Positions 18,262-26,341 of a DNA stretch of 64,000 bases are shown here, in pieces. Source of the DNA: JABMQB01 sp963666575 (lineage in GTDB: Bacteria; Bacteroidota; Bacteroidia; Bacteroidales; Prolixibacteraceae); NCBI GenBank assembly GCA_963666575.2, contig CAXXYG010000002.1, positions 62,001 through 126,000 on the forward strand, given 5' to 3'. Position 1 is the first letter of the stretch; every line of letters begins with the position of its first letter. A model generated the notes under the pieces. The model was given only the letters and a program-made list of their open reading frames with translations. It ran no database searches and was not told the DNA's origin. Made by a program: the position numbers and the translations under genes.

Positions 18262-20457
18262 ATGAAAATATTTGCAGCGTTTATAGTTATCCTGTTTTTA
18301 AGTTCAAACATTTCTGCTCAGGGAAAAAAAATAATAACACTCGAAGATGTTGTAGTAAACCAGATTTTTTCACAAAAATCAGTCTCAGGGTTAAGGTCAA
18401 TGAACGATGGTTTGTATTATTCCACCTCAAAAAATAACAACTCAATAGTAAAACACAGTTATAAAACCGGCGAGGAAGTTAGTGTAATTTTAGATCTGGG
18501 CTCAATAGAAGATGCTGCCATTCATAGTTTTAGCGATTATGAGTTTAGCGAAGATGAAACAAAAATTTTATTAACAACCCGTACAGAACCTATTTACAGG
18601 CATTCGTTTACTGCTGAATATTATGTTTGGAATTCAGTAACAGAGGAGCTTTTACCTGTTTCATCCAAAGGCAGGCAGCAATTGGCAACCTTTTCGCCCG
18701 ATGGTGAACGTATAGCTTTTGTAAGAGATAATAATTTATTTATTAAAAATTTAAAATTTGGAACTGAAAGCCAGGTAACGTTTGATGGCGAAAAGAATAA
18801 AATTATTAATGGAGCCCCCGATTGGGTTTACGAAGAAGAATTTAGTTTTAACAAAGCTTTTGCCTGGTCGCCCGATAGTGAATTCCTGGCGTATTTGCGT
18901 TTTGACGAAACATTGGTGAAAGAGTTTGGAATGACCTTATTTAAGGGCGAAAAACCAACTTTCGATGAGTATGGTTTATATCCTTACAATGAGGTTTTTA
19001 AATACCCAAAAGCCGGAGAAGCAAATTCGGTTATATCGGTACAGGTTTACGATTTAAAATCAAAAACAGCCCTCCCTGTTGATATTGGCGAGGAGGCTGA
19101 TATTTATATCCCACGGATAAAATGGACACCTGATGCCAATAACTTGGTAGTTCTACGCCTGAACCGCAGGCAAAATCAATTGGATGTTTTGTATGCCAAT
19201 CCATATACCGGTGATTCGCGCCCCATTTTTACTGAAAAAAATAAAAGGTATATCGATGAATCATTTTATGATAAAATGGTTTTTCTGGAAGACGGTTCAT
19301 TTGTTGTAAACAGCGAACGCGATGGTTGGTCGCATTTGTATTTGTATGATAAACAGGGATTTGAGAAAGCACAAATTACAAAAGGCGAATTTGATGTGAC
19401 TGACTTTTATGGCTATGACCCTGTTCAGAAAGTATTTTATTACCAGGCAGCTGCAAAATCGCCTCTTCAGCGCGAAGTTTATTTTTTAAGCCTCGACGGA
19501 AAAAAGAAAGGTGAATTGTCAACATCAGAAGGCACCAACAACGTCCTATTCAGTAAGAATTATAAGTATTACATCAATTATTTCAGTAGTGCTAAAAATC
19601 CGTATTTGATAACTTTGAGTGATTTAAAAGGGAAAAATACCAGAGTTTTAGAAGATAATACTGAACTAATTGATAATATGAAAGAGTACAAATTAGCTCA
19701 AAAGGAGTTTTTTACTTTTTCTACTTCTGAAGGAATTGATTTAAATGGTTATATGATGAAACCTTTAAATTTTGACCCTACTCAACAATACCCGGTTTTT
19801 ATGACACAATATAGCGGCCCAAATTCGCAAAGTTGTACCGATTCATGGCAAAATCCCGGTTGGGAACATTTCCTGGCTCAGGAAGGATTTTTGGTTGTTT
19901 GTGTTGACCCAAGGGGGACCGCTGCAAGGGGTGAAGATTTTAGGAAATGTACTTACTTGCAACTTGGAAAATACGAATCGGACGACCAGGTTGAAGCCGC
20001 TAAATACCTCGCTACCCTGCCCTATGTCGATAAAAATAACATCTCAATATTTGGCTGGAGCTATGGCGGTTTTATGACGGCTTTAGCATTGGAAAAAGGC
20101 GGTAGTTTATTTAAAGCCGGAGTCTCAGTTGCTCCCGTAACAAGTTGGCGTTTTTACGATTCGATCTATACTGAAAGGTATATGCGTACACCCAATGAAA
20201 ATCCGGACGGTTATGATGATAACTCGCCACTGTCGCATGCTGAAGATATTAAAGGGCGACTGTTGCTGATTCATGGCTCGGCCGATGATAATGTGCATGT
20301 TCAGAATACCATGGAATTTACTGAAAAAATGGTGCAGGCAAATGTTCAGTTTGAAATGGCCATATATACTAATCGTAATCATGGAATAAGGGGAGGAAAT
20401 ACAACCCGGCATTTGTATACAAAAATGACAAATTTCTTAAAAGACCAGCTACAGTAG
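18262..20457 (+). CDS. S9 family dipeptidyl peptidase IV
   Basis: DPP-IV removes N-terminal dipeptides, usually X-Pro, from peptides in the periplasm. The 731-residue product has a signal peptide (ends SNISAQ), a beta-propeller domain carrying the Glu-Glu motif (PDWVYEEEFSF) that binds the substrate amino terminus, and an alpha/beta hydrolase domain with Ser600 in GWSYGGFM, the Asp in GSADDNVH (about residue 675) and His707 in NRNHGIRGG. All catalytic residues are present and the length is normal. The ATG at 18262 was chosen because the longer frame starts inside the preceding terminator. Probably monocistronic, with promoter at 18211-18239. Confidence 0.95.
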   Translation: MKIFAAFIVILFLSSNISAQGKKIITLEDVVVNQIFSQKSVSGLRSMNDGLYYSTSKNNNSIVKHSYKTGEEVSVILDLGSIEDAAIHSFSDYEFSEDETKILLTTRTEPIYRHSFTAEYYVWNSVTEELLPVSSKGRQQLATFSPDGERIAFVRDNNLFIKNLKFGTESQVTFDGEKNKIINGAPDWVYEEEFSFNKAFAWSPDSEFLAYLRFDETLVKEFGMTLFKGEKPTFDEYGLYPYNEVFKYPKAGEANSVISVQVYDLKSKTALPVDIGEEADIYIPRIKWTPDANNLVVLRLNRRQNQLDVLYANPYTGDSRPIFTEKNKRYIDESFYDKMVFLEDGSFVVNSERDGWSHLYLYDKQGFEKAQITKGEFDVTDFYGYDPVQKVFYYQAAAKSPLQREVYFLSLDGKKKGELSTSEGTNNVLFSKNYKYYINYFSSAKNPYLITLSDLKGKNTRVLEDNTELIDNMKEYKLAQKEFFTFSTSEGIDLNGYMMKPLNFDPTQQYPVFMTQYSGPNSQSCTDSWQNPGWEHFLAQEGFLVVCVDPRGTAARGEDFRKCTYLQLGKYESDDQVEAAKYLATLPYVDKNNISIFGWSYGGFMTALALEKGGSLFKAGVSVAPVTSWRFYDSIYTERYMRTPNENPDGYDDNSPLSHAEDIKGRLLLIHGSADDNVHVQNTMEFTEKMVQANVQFEMAIYTNRNHGIRGGNTTRHLYTKMTNFLKDQLQ

Positions 20458-20545
20458 AATTTACTTCGTATTCGCATGAATATTTTTTGAAAGTGGTATA
20501 TTTCCAAAAAACAATGTAATTTGGTTAAAATTTTAACTGAAAACC

Positions 20546-21133
20546 ATGAAACGTTTATTTGGATATTTTCTGCAAGGATTATTATTAATTGCCCCTTTGG
20601 CAATTATTTTATATGTGTTATATGCCGGCTTTGTTTCCATCGATACCTGGCTAACCCAAAATATCGGAGAACTAATCGGTTTTACGATTCCCGGACTTGG
20701 CATTTTGGTTTTGTTTATCGGATTAACAATATTAGGGATTTTAGGAGAAACAGCTATCATAAAACCTTTTGTTTGGTTTTTTGGCAGGTTTATCCGAAAA
20801 ATTCCATTGCTCAACTTACTTTATACCTCTATTAATGATTTGTTTTCGGCTTTTGTGGGGAAAGAGAAAAAATTTAATGTCCCGGTAAAAGTATTGTTCA
20901 ATGAAGAAAACCAATTGTGGAAACTGGGATTTTTAACCAAAGAGTCGTTGGAAGAATTTGGACTGGAAGATAAAGTGGCTGTTTATTTCCCTCATTCGTA
21001 TAATTTTTCGGGTGAATTGTACGTGGTCCATGCAAAACGGGTCGAAAAACTGGATATTTCGCCTTCAGAAACCATGAAATTTATTGTTTCGGGAGGAGTT
21101 ACAAAATTTAGTACAGATAATAATGAGCATTGA
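20546..21133 (+). CDS. DUF502 family membrane protein
   Basis: A 195-residue integral membrane protein with two strong N-terminal hydrophobic segments (about residues 8-30 and 48-72), then the family's central block PLLNLLYTSINDLFSAFVG and a soluble C-terminal region. It matches the DUF502 family, whose function is unknown. It overlaps the start of the terC pseudogene by 11 bases, so the two were once translationally coupled; loss of terC leaves it as the working gene of this pair. Confidence 0.82.
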   Translation: MKRLFGYFLQGLLLIAPLAIILYVLYAGFVSIDTWLTQNIGELIGFTIPGLGILVLFIGLTILGILGETAIIKPFVWFFGRFIRKIPLLNLLYTSINDLFSAFVGKEKKFNVPVKVLFNEENQLWKLGFLTKESLEEFGLEDKVAVYFPHSYNFSGELYVVHAKRVEKLDISPSETMKFIVSGGVTKFSTDNNEH

Positions 21134-21870
21134 AACAATTACACTTATAATTTTTCTGGTATTCGTAGTATCGGTTCTTTTGATTGATTTATTGGTTATT
21201 GGAAAAAATGCACACGTTATTTCATCGCGCGAAGCAGTTATTTGGAGTACTGTATGGATTTCGCTGGGATTATCATTTTATTTTGTATTGCTTCATTTTG
21301 GGCACCTGTTTCATGGAATCAATTCAAAGGAGAAATTATTGGAAATTGTTGGGAAATACAACCATTTCCTTGTTTTTGAATCGTCGGATTATACTCAAAT
21401 GTTGTAGCAATACAGGAAAGTTCAGGGTTTAAATTATTTATCAGGTTATTTTATTGAAAAAACACTTTCGGTCGATAATATTTTTGTGATGTTGATGATC
21501 CTTCAAGGATTTTCTGTTCCATTAAAGGATTATAAATTGGTTTTGTTTTGGGGCATCCTTGGCTTGGGGCTATCGTCCTCCGGTTTGTTTTTATTTTTGC
21601 CGGTGTTGCTTTTTTTCAAATATTTTTGCCATTCTTGGATTACGTTCGTTATTTTTTCTTGTAGCCAATATTGTAAACAAATTCAGGTTTTTAAAGGCCG
21701 GTATCTCAGTACTCCTGATTTTTATTGGTTTTAAACTGGTTTTTCACGAGTTTCTGGTGCATGTAGGATTTAAACCTGAATTTTCACTTTATGTGATTGG
21801 CGCCGTATTAGTTTGAAGTATTTTACTTTCATGGGCAATTCCCTTCAGGCAACAAAACAAAAGCCTCTAA
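21123..21870 (+). pseudogene. Decayed terC-family membrane protein gene
   Basis: TerC proteins are multi-pass membrane proteins linked to metal ion (mainly Mn) export. Recognisable pieces occur in order but not in one frame: ETITLIIFLVFVVSVLLIDL, then TAG at 21405, then GYFIEKTLSVDNIFV and VLFWGILG, then a tandem duplication of CTTGG (21558-21567) that shifts the frame into AIVLRFVFIFAGVAF. A junction near 21610-21616 then jumps to SNIFAILGLRSLFF, with roughly 100 codons or more of the family's middle missing, and a TGA at 21814 ends the last piece before its normal C-terminus. Removing one CTTGG copy restores GILGAIVLR exactly. Four independent lesions make this a pseudogene, not a sequencing slip. 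Confidence 0.9.
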
Positions 21871-23120
21871 AAGTTTGAAATCGTCGATTCCATTATTTTT
21901 TTCATGAATGAAATTCGTTTAGGAGATAGTTTACTGCGCCTTTTTTTTATGTATGTTTTACTAACCGGCGAATAGTTTTTTATATGGTTTATGTATTTTT
22001 TACTGAAATATTCTTCATTTATAATTATGGTTTCAACCAGCATAATTTGCAGGCTTTTGTCCATTAAACTTTTAAATGTTTTCAGATTTGAGCCATTAAA
22101 GCAGTTCATTAAATCCAAAACTTTGTTTCCAAACATAAATGTACGGCTGGTAAATTCATCCACTTTAATTTTTTCAGAAACCCGCGAGAAGATGGTTAAC
22201 TGCCCATTATTTGAATCTTCTTTAATATCTTGAATGTCGTCCACTAATTGCAGGTGGACCCCAAAACCATAGAGGAAATTTGCCTGTGCTTCGGTAAGTG
22301 TTCCTGCAACCAGGTATCCATCGGCAAGCACCGATGTGCCTCCTTTTTCGATACAAATATCTAAAATCTGTTCAGGTGTTAAGTTTATTGATTTATCCAG
22401 AAGGTTTAAACTTTTGGTCTGTGCGCTATGAATGGCCAGTAAACTGCCATATACATCGGGGAATGTATGCCTGTCGAATTGCTCTTCAATCATTTCAACC
22501 AGCCTGAATATATCAACTTCGTATTTATTTTCGGGCTTAACTTTTATTCCTGCTAACCGGTTGTAAAACCGTTTGCTAAAAGCCATCTTGGTGTATTTAT
22601 CAATTAAAGGGTTATCCAGGTAATTGTCGCTGTAGGGGTACAACATGCTGTAAGCAAAAATTGAGGGTGTAAGTTCTACTTTTTGCCCGAGCATTACTTG
22701 TATGCCATTCATAATCCATGCATTACGGCAGGCCTGAAATACATCGTCTAAATCAATCTCGGGATTAAATTCCCGGCTTTTTTTTATAAAATCTTTTGTA
22801 ACCTGTTTGTATTCAGGTGATAATATAATGGCTAGCTCTTCATCGTTATAATCAAATACAGTTTTAAAAAGTCCTTTTGTGATTGAAGTATAAGTGGCTG
22901 ATTTTTCAGGTTGAATTGTTTCCGTTTTCGAACGAGATTTATTAATAACCTTATATTGCTCAATAAAATGTTCAAAAATAGTTTCTTTATTTTTTTGGTC
23001 CTTATTTGAATATTTAACATCGAATTCGGGGTACCCCGAGTGGCATTCACCCCAAATTTTTAAAAAATAATCCTGGTGCTTCTGAATTAATAAACCTGTA
23101 TTTATCCGCTCTTCTATCAT
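21867..23120 (-). CDS. Class-1 isoprenoid-fold enzyme, uncharacterised
   Basis: A 417-residue, mainly helical cytosolic protein with the two aspartate-rich metal-binding motifs of prenyltransferases and terpene synthases: DNYLD at residues 165-169 and DDIQD at 294-298, each at the expected place on a helix (SDNYLDNPLID; QLVDDIQDIKED). The rest does not look like standard FPP/GGPP or squalene/phytoene synthase; it resembles a Bacteroidota group usually labelled only 'class 1 isoprenoid biosynthesis enzyme'. The spacing of about 125 residues between motifs is compatible with the fold. Its end overlaps the end of the terC pseudogene. No isoprenoid pathway gene is adjacent, so substrate and product are unknown. 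Confidence 0.7.
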   Translation of the reverse strand: MIEERINTGLLIQKHQDYFLKIWGECHSGYPEFDVKYSNKDQKNKETIFEHFIEQYKVINKSRSKTETIQPEKSATYTSITKGLFKTVFDYNDEELAIILSPEYKQVTKDFIKKSREFNPEIDLDDVFQACRNAWIMNGIQVMLGQKVELTPSIFAYSMLYPYSDNYLDNPLIDKYTKMAFSKRFYNRLAGIKVKPENKYEVDIFRLVEMIEEQFDRHTFPDVYGSLLAIHSAQTKSLNLLDKSINLTPEQILDICIEKGGTSVLADGYLVAGTLTEAQANFLYGFGVHLQLVDDIQDIKEDSNNGQLTIFSRVSEKIKVDEFTSRTFMFGNKVLDLMNCFNGSNLKTFKSLMDKSLQIMLVETIIINEEYFSKKYINHIKNYSPVSKTYIKKRRSKLSPKRISFMKKIMESTISNF

Positions 23121-23211
23121 AGGGGCATGAAATTAATCAATCCCATCGAGGAAAAATATTTTTTCCGATTAACACAACTATATTTTAGGTGTACTCCGGA
23201 TTCTATGGGAT

Positions 23212-23247
23212 AAAAAAAAAGTTGAATCGTAATTATTCAACTTTTTT
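23212..23247. terminator. Bidirectional hairpin terminator
   Basis: A 7-bp stem GTTGAAT (23221-23227) / ATTCAAC (23235-23241) is flanked by nine A on the left and six T on the right, so it works as a terminator in both directions. On the minus strand the stop codon of the 41-residue gene lies in the loop. Confidence 0.8.
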
Positions 23248-23358
23248 AGGTTTGCACAGTTTTTCTTCTTTTATAGCTTTAATGTTACATTTTTTACAAA
23301 AATATTCTCCTGTTTCAGGTTCTGAATATTTTTTTTTCTTACACGCTTTTTTTGACAT
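23233..23358 (-). CDS. 41-residue lysine-rich four-cysteine protein
   Basis: A small gene starting at the ATG at 23358, inside the end of the APH-RapZ fusion gene (20-base overlap). The product is 41 residues, very basic (about 14 Lys), with C6, C21, C24 and C35; the central EYFCKKC forms one CxxC knuckle, so a zinc-bound mini-domain is plausible. Evidence that it is real: it ends exactly in the loop of a terminator, overlaps the upstream gene as translationally coupled genes do, and has a non-random cysteine pattern. Function unknown. Confidence 0.6.
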   Translation of the reverse strand: MSKKACKKKKYSEPETGEYFCKKCNIKAIKEEKLCKPKKVE

Positions 23359-24787
23359 TCCAGTTTTTCTCTTCTTTGTGAGAAACAACAACATTAATAT
23401 TATAATTGTTGCGTAAATGCTCTGCTAATTTTTCAGCAGAATAAACCGACCGGTGCTGGCCGCCGGTACAACCAAAATTAACGCATAAGCTCGCAAAATC
23501 ACGTTCGATATATGTTTTAACCGATTGATTTATCAATTTTAAAACGGGTTTTAGGAATTTGTTAATCTCTGATTTTGTTTCTAAAAATTCAATAACCGGA
23601 TTGTCTTTGCCATTCAGCTTTTTATATTCATCAAATCGTCCTGGATTAAAAATGGCGCGGCAATCAAATACAAAACCTCCACCATTGCCTGATTTATCAA
23701 CCGGTATACCTTTTTTGTAGGAGAAACTGTTTATGTGAACTGTTAATTTTTTTTCGGGGAGATTAAATGATCTCAGAAATTCAGAATGGGTCACTTCTTT
23801 TAATACTTTGAGCAGCTCGGGAAATTTTGTGGTGATGGAAGCTGTTTTTAATAAGTATTCGAGGTTTTTTAACGCATAAGGAATACTTTTTAAGAAATGG
23901 CTCTTTTTTTCATAGAATCCTCTGAAACCATATGCCCCCATCGCTTGCATCATTCTTATGAGTACAAATCCCTGAAAATAATTTTTAAATTCATCGGTAT
24001 CCACCTGATGGAAATTTTGTAATTGTTCAAGGTAAAATTCGAGGAATTTTTCCCTGAATTGCTGGGGAATATTTGCTTTGCTATCGTACAGTAACGATGC
24101 CAGGTCGTATTGCAAGGCTCCTTTCCTACCCCCCTGGTAGTCAATAAACGAAACTTCCCCATTGTTGAGCATAATGTTTCGTGACTGGAAATCGCGGTAC
24201 ATAAAAAACCCGTTTTCAGCACTAAGTAAATATTTGGTAAAAGCCTCAAAATCATCTTCAAGAGCTTGCTCATCAAAAGGAATTTTTGCCAATTTCAGGA
24301 AATAGTATTTAAAATAATTGAGGTCCCACATCATCGATTGTTTGTCGAATGCAGCCCGTGGGTAACAAAGCGAATAATTTATTTGTTCTCCTCCTAAAAC
24401 CTGTATTTTGGGTAACTCCCGAAGTACTTTATAGTATGCATCAACCGTAACTTCCGAAAAACCTGTGTTTTTATTTTCGCTGCTCAAAAAATCAAAAAGT
24501 GTTGTATTGCCGAGGTCTTTCTGTAAATAAGCTGTTTGGGAATTATCAATGACATAAATTTCGGGTACTCTGATATTTTTTTTCAGGAATTGTTCTGAAA
24601 AATGGAAAAAAGCTTCATTTTCTTTTACATCGGAATTGTAGGCACCGATAATACTCCGGTGGCTGTTCGAAAGCCTGCAATATTCCCTGTATGAGCCCGA
24701 TGGAGGTAACACTTCAATGTTATTTACTTTTTCGCTAAAGTATTCTTCAAAAAGTTCTGTTAAAATATTCTTTATGTTTTGCTTCAA
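23339..24787 (-). CDS. APH-type kinase fused to RapZ C-terminal domain
   Basis: A 482-residue two-domain cytosolic protein. Residues about 1-330 form an aminoglycoside-phosphotransferase-like kinase: catalytic loop YRDFQSRNIML (Asp199, Asn204) and metal-binding FIDYQGG (Asp216), closest in feel to AmgK-type sugar kinases of cell-wall recycling. Residues about 345-482 match the C-terminal domain of RapZ, ending in the conserved GCTGGQHRSV (439-448); in E. coli this domain senses glucosamine-6-phosphate. The RapZ N-terminal P-loop ATPase domain is absent. There is no in-frame ATG near the start: TTG at 24787 is the best start, after an in-frame stop just upstream. A role in amino-sugar recycling is an inference from both domains. 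Divergent from ydcF-like 24838. Confidence 0.8.
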   Translation of the reverse strand: MKQNIKNILTELFEEYFSEKVNNIEVLPPSGSYREYCRLSNSHRSIIGAYNSDVKENEAFFHFSEQFLKKNIRVPEIYVIDNSQTAYLQKDLGNTTLFDFLSSENKNTGFSEVTVDAYYKVLRELPKIQVLGGEQINYSLCYPRAAFDKQSMMWDLNYFKYYFLKLAKIPFDEQALEDDFEAFTKYLLSAENGFFMYRDFQSRNIMLNNGEVSFIDYQGGRKGALQYDLASLLYDSKANIPQQFREKFLEFYLEQLQNFHQVDTDEFKNYFQGFVLIRMMQAMGAYGFRGFYEKKSHFLKSIPYALKNLEYLLKTASITTKFPELLKVLKEVTHSEFLRSFNLPEKKLTVHINSFSYKKGIPVDKSGNGGGFVFDCRAIFNPGRFDEYKKLNGKDNPVIEFLETKSEINKFLKPVLKLINQSVKTYIERDFASLCVNFGCTGGQHRSVYSAEKLAEHLRNNYNINVVVSHKEEKNWNVKKSV

Positions 24788-24837
24788 AATCTCTAAAATT
24801 AAAAGTTATACCGTATTTTTATATTGAAAGAAAAAAC

Positions 24838-25560
24838 ATGGTTAAAATAAAATCTAAAAATATTCAAATTTTAATACTTATCAGGCATTTATTTGTAGCA
24901 TTTGGAATATTCTTTTTTGGATGTTTGATTTTAAGTTTTACATCCCTTCCATATTGGGGGTACCACTGGCTGGGAACCAGTAAGTCGGAATTACAATGGC
25001 AGCCTGAAGTAATTATTTTAATGGGTGGCGGCGGAATGCCCAGTGAATCGAATTTAATGCGGAGTTGGTTCACGGCTAAAGCAGCAGCCGAGTTTTCGGA
25101 AGCCAAAATATACATTGCCATGCCCGGCGATATAACCGATAGCCTGAGTACTCCCCTGAAAATGAAAAAAGAATTGATGGCAAGGGGAATTGATTTTAAT
25201 CGTATTTATTTCGAAAACAAAGGAACAAATACCCGGTCGCAGGCATTAAACTGCCAAAAACTGATAAATAATTCTACATCAATTCTATTGGTGACATCTC
25301 CTACTCATATGCGGCGGTCGGTGTTGAGTTTTCAGAAAGTAGGTTTTTTGAAAGTGAATGCCTTGCCTGCGTTTGAAGATGATGCCGAAGCCGATTTTAG
25401 TTTTATTGATGATGAATTAGGGGGAAACAGACTATTGGCTCCCGATGTGGGAAGCAGTACATCAATTAGGTATCAATTCTGGAACCATTTAAAATATGAA
25501 ATATTGATTTTCAGGGAATTTGTAGCGATATCTTATTATAAACTCAGAGGATGGATTTAA
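24838..25560 (+). CDS. YdcF/ElyC family (DUF218) membrane-anchored protein
   Basis: A 240-residue protein with one N-terminal membrane segment (about residues 12-36) and a DUF218 domain: VIILMGGGGMPSES, YFENKGTNTRSQALNC (matching the family's E-x-x-S/T-x-x-T-x-x-N region) and LLVTSPTHMRRS. Relatives SanA and ElyC affect peptidoglycan or envelope integrity, but the reaction is not established. It is 18 bases upstream of a GT2 glycosyltransferase on the same strand, so an envelope-related operon is likely. Confidence 0.85.
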   Translation: MVKIKSKNIQILILIRHLFVAFGIFFFGCLILSFTSLPYWGYHWLGTSKSELQWQPEVIILMGGGGMPSESNLMRSWFTAKAAAEFSEAKIYIAMPGDITDSLSTPLKMKKELMARGIDFNRIYFENKGTNTRSQALNCQKLINNSTSILLVTSPTHMRRSVLSFQKVGFLKVNALPAFEDDAEADFSFIDDELGGNRLLAPDVGSSTSIRYQFWNHLKYEILIFREFVAISYYKLRGWI

Positions 25561-25578
25561 TCAGAAAAGAAATGTGCA

Positions 25579-26331
25579 ATGGCTAAATTAACTGTAATAA
25601 TTCCAACACTTAATGAGGAACACAATATCAAGGATGTCCTGGAATCGGTAGCATTTGCCGACGAAATTATTGTTGTTGATTCGTATAGTACTGATAAAAC
25701 CATTGAAAAAGCACGGTTATGTACGAAATATGTTTTTCAACATAAATTTAAAGATTTTTCGAGCCAGAAAAACTGGGCCCTGGAACAAGCTACAAACGAA
25801 TGGGTTTTGTTTGTCGATGCTGATGAACGGATTTCTTCAGCTTTAAAAAGTGAAATAGTTGCCACTATAAACCTAAAAACAGACTATGTGGCTTATAGTA
25901 TGCATCGAAACAATTATTTTCTGGGAAAAAAAGTAAGGTTTAGTGGCTGGCAGAATGATAAAGTGGTTCGGCTTATTAAAAAAAGTAAATGCCGTTATAA
26001 TAATAAATTGGTTCACGAGTCCATTGATGCAGATGGCGAGATTGGATTATTACACAATCCGCTTCTCCATTATACATATAAAAACTTCGACCATTACGTA
26101 AATAAGTTAAATCATTATTCTGATTTACAGTCGTTAGAGAGTTTTCAAAAAAATAAAAAAGTAAATTTTTTCCATTTCCTGATAAAACCTTTGTTCAGGT
26201 TTATAAAGCACTATTTTATAAAACAGGGCTTTAGGGATGGATATGTAGGTTTTGTGATTGCGTATTTACAATCATACGCTGTTTTTTCGCGGTATGTTAA
26301 ATTGTGGCAACTGTATCGCACAAATAAATAG
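25579..26331 (+). CDS. Glycosyltransferase family 2 (KdtX/WaaE-like)
   Basis: A 250-residue GT-A fold transferase with no signal peptide. The nucleotide-sugar site is visible as LTVIIPTLNEEHNI, IIVVDSYSTDKT and the metal-binding WVLFVDADERI. The C-terminal half, with FSGWQNDKVVRLIKK and LVHESI, matches the lipopolysaccharide core glycosyltransferase KdtX/WaaE group, which adds sugars to the inner core at the inner membrane face. Donor and acceptor cannot be determined. Downstream of the YdcF-like gene by 18 bases; its end lies only 10 bases from the end of the convergent sulfatase. Confidence 0.88.
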   Translation: MAKLTVIIPTLNEEHNIKDVLESVAFADEIIVVDSYSTDKTIEKARLCTKYVFQHKFKDFSSQKNWALEQATNEWVLFVDADERISSALKSEIVATINLKTDYVAYSMHRNNYFLGKKVRFSGWQNDKVVRLIKKSKCRYNNKLVHESIDADGEIGLLHNPLLHYTYKNFDHYVNKLNHYSDLQSLESFQKNKKVNFFHFLIKPLFRFIKHYFIKQGFRDGYVGFVIAYLQSYAVFSRYVKLWQLYRTNK

Positions 26332-26341
26332 TATTCGTTTT

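Noticed and set aside
21084..21816. Four separate short plus-strand frames considered as individual small membrane proteins
   Set aside because: Read together in order they rebuild one TerC protein with lesions, so they are pieces of a pseudogene.
23189..23416. Plus-strand frame of 75 codons
   Set aside because: It is the complement of the 41-residue Cys gene and the end of the APH-RapZ gene, both better supported.
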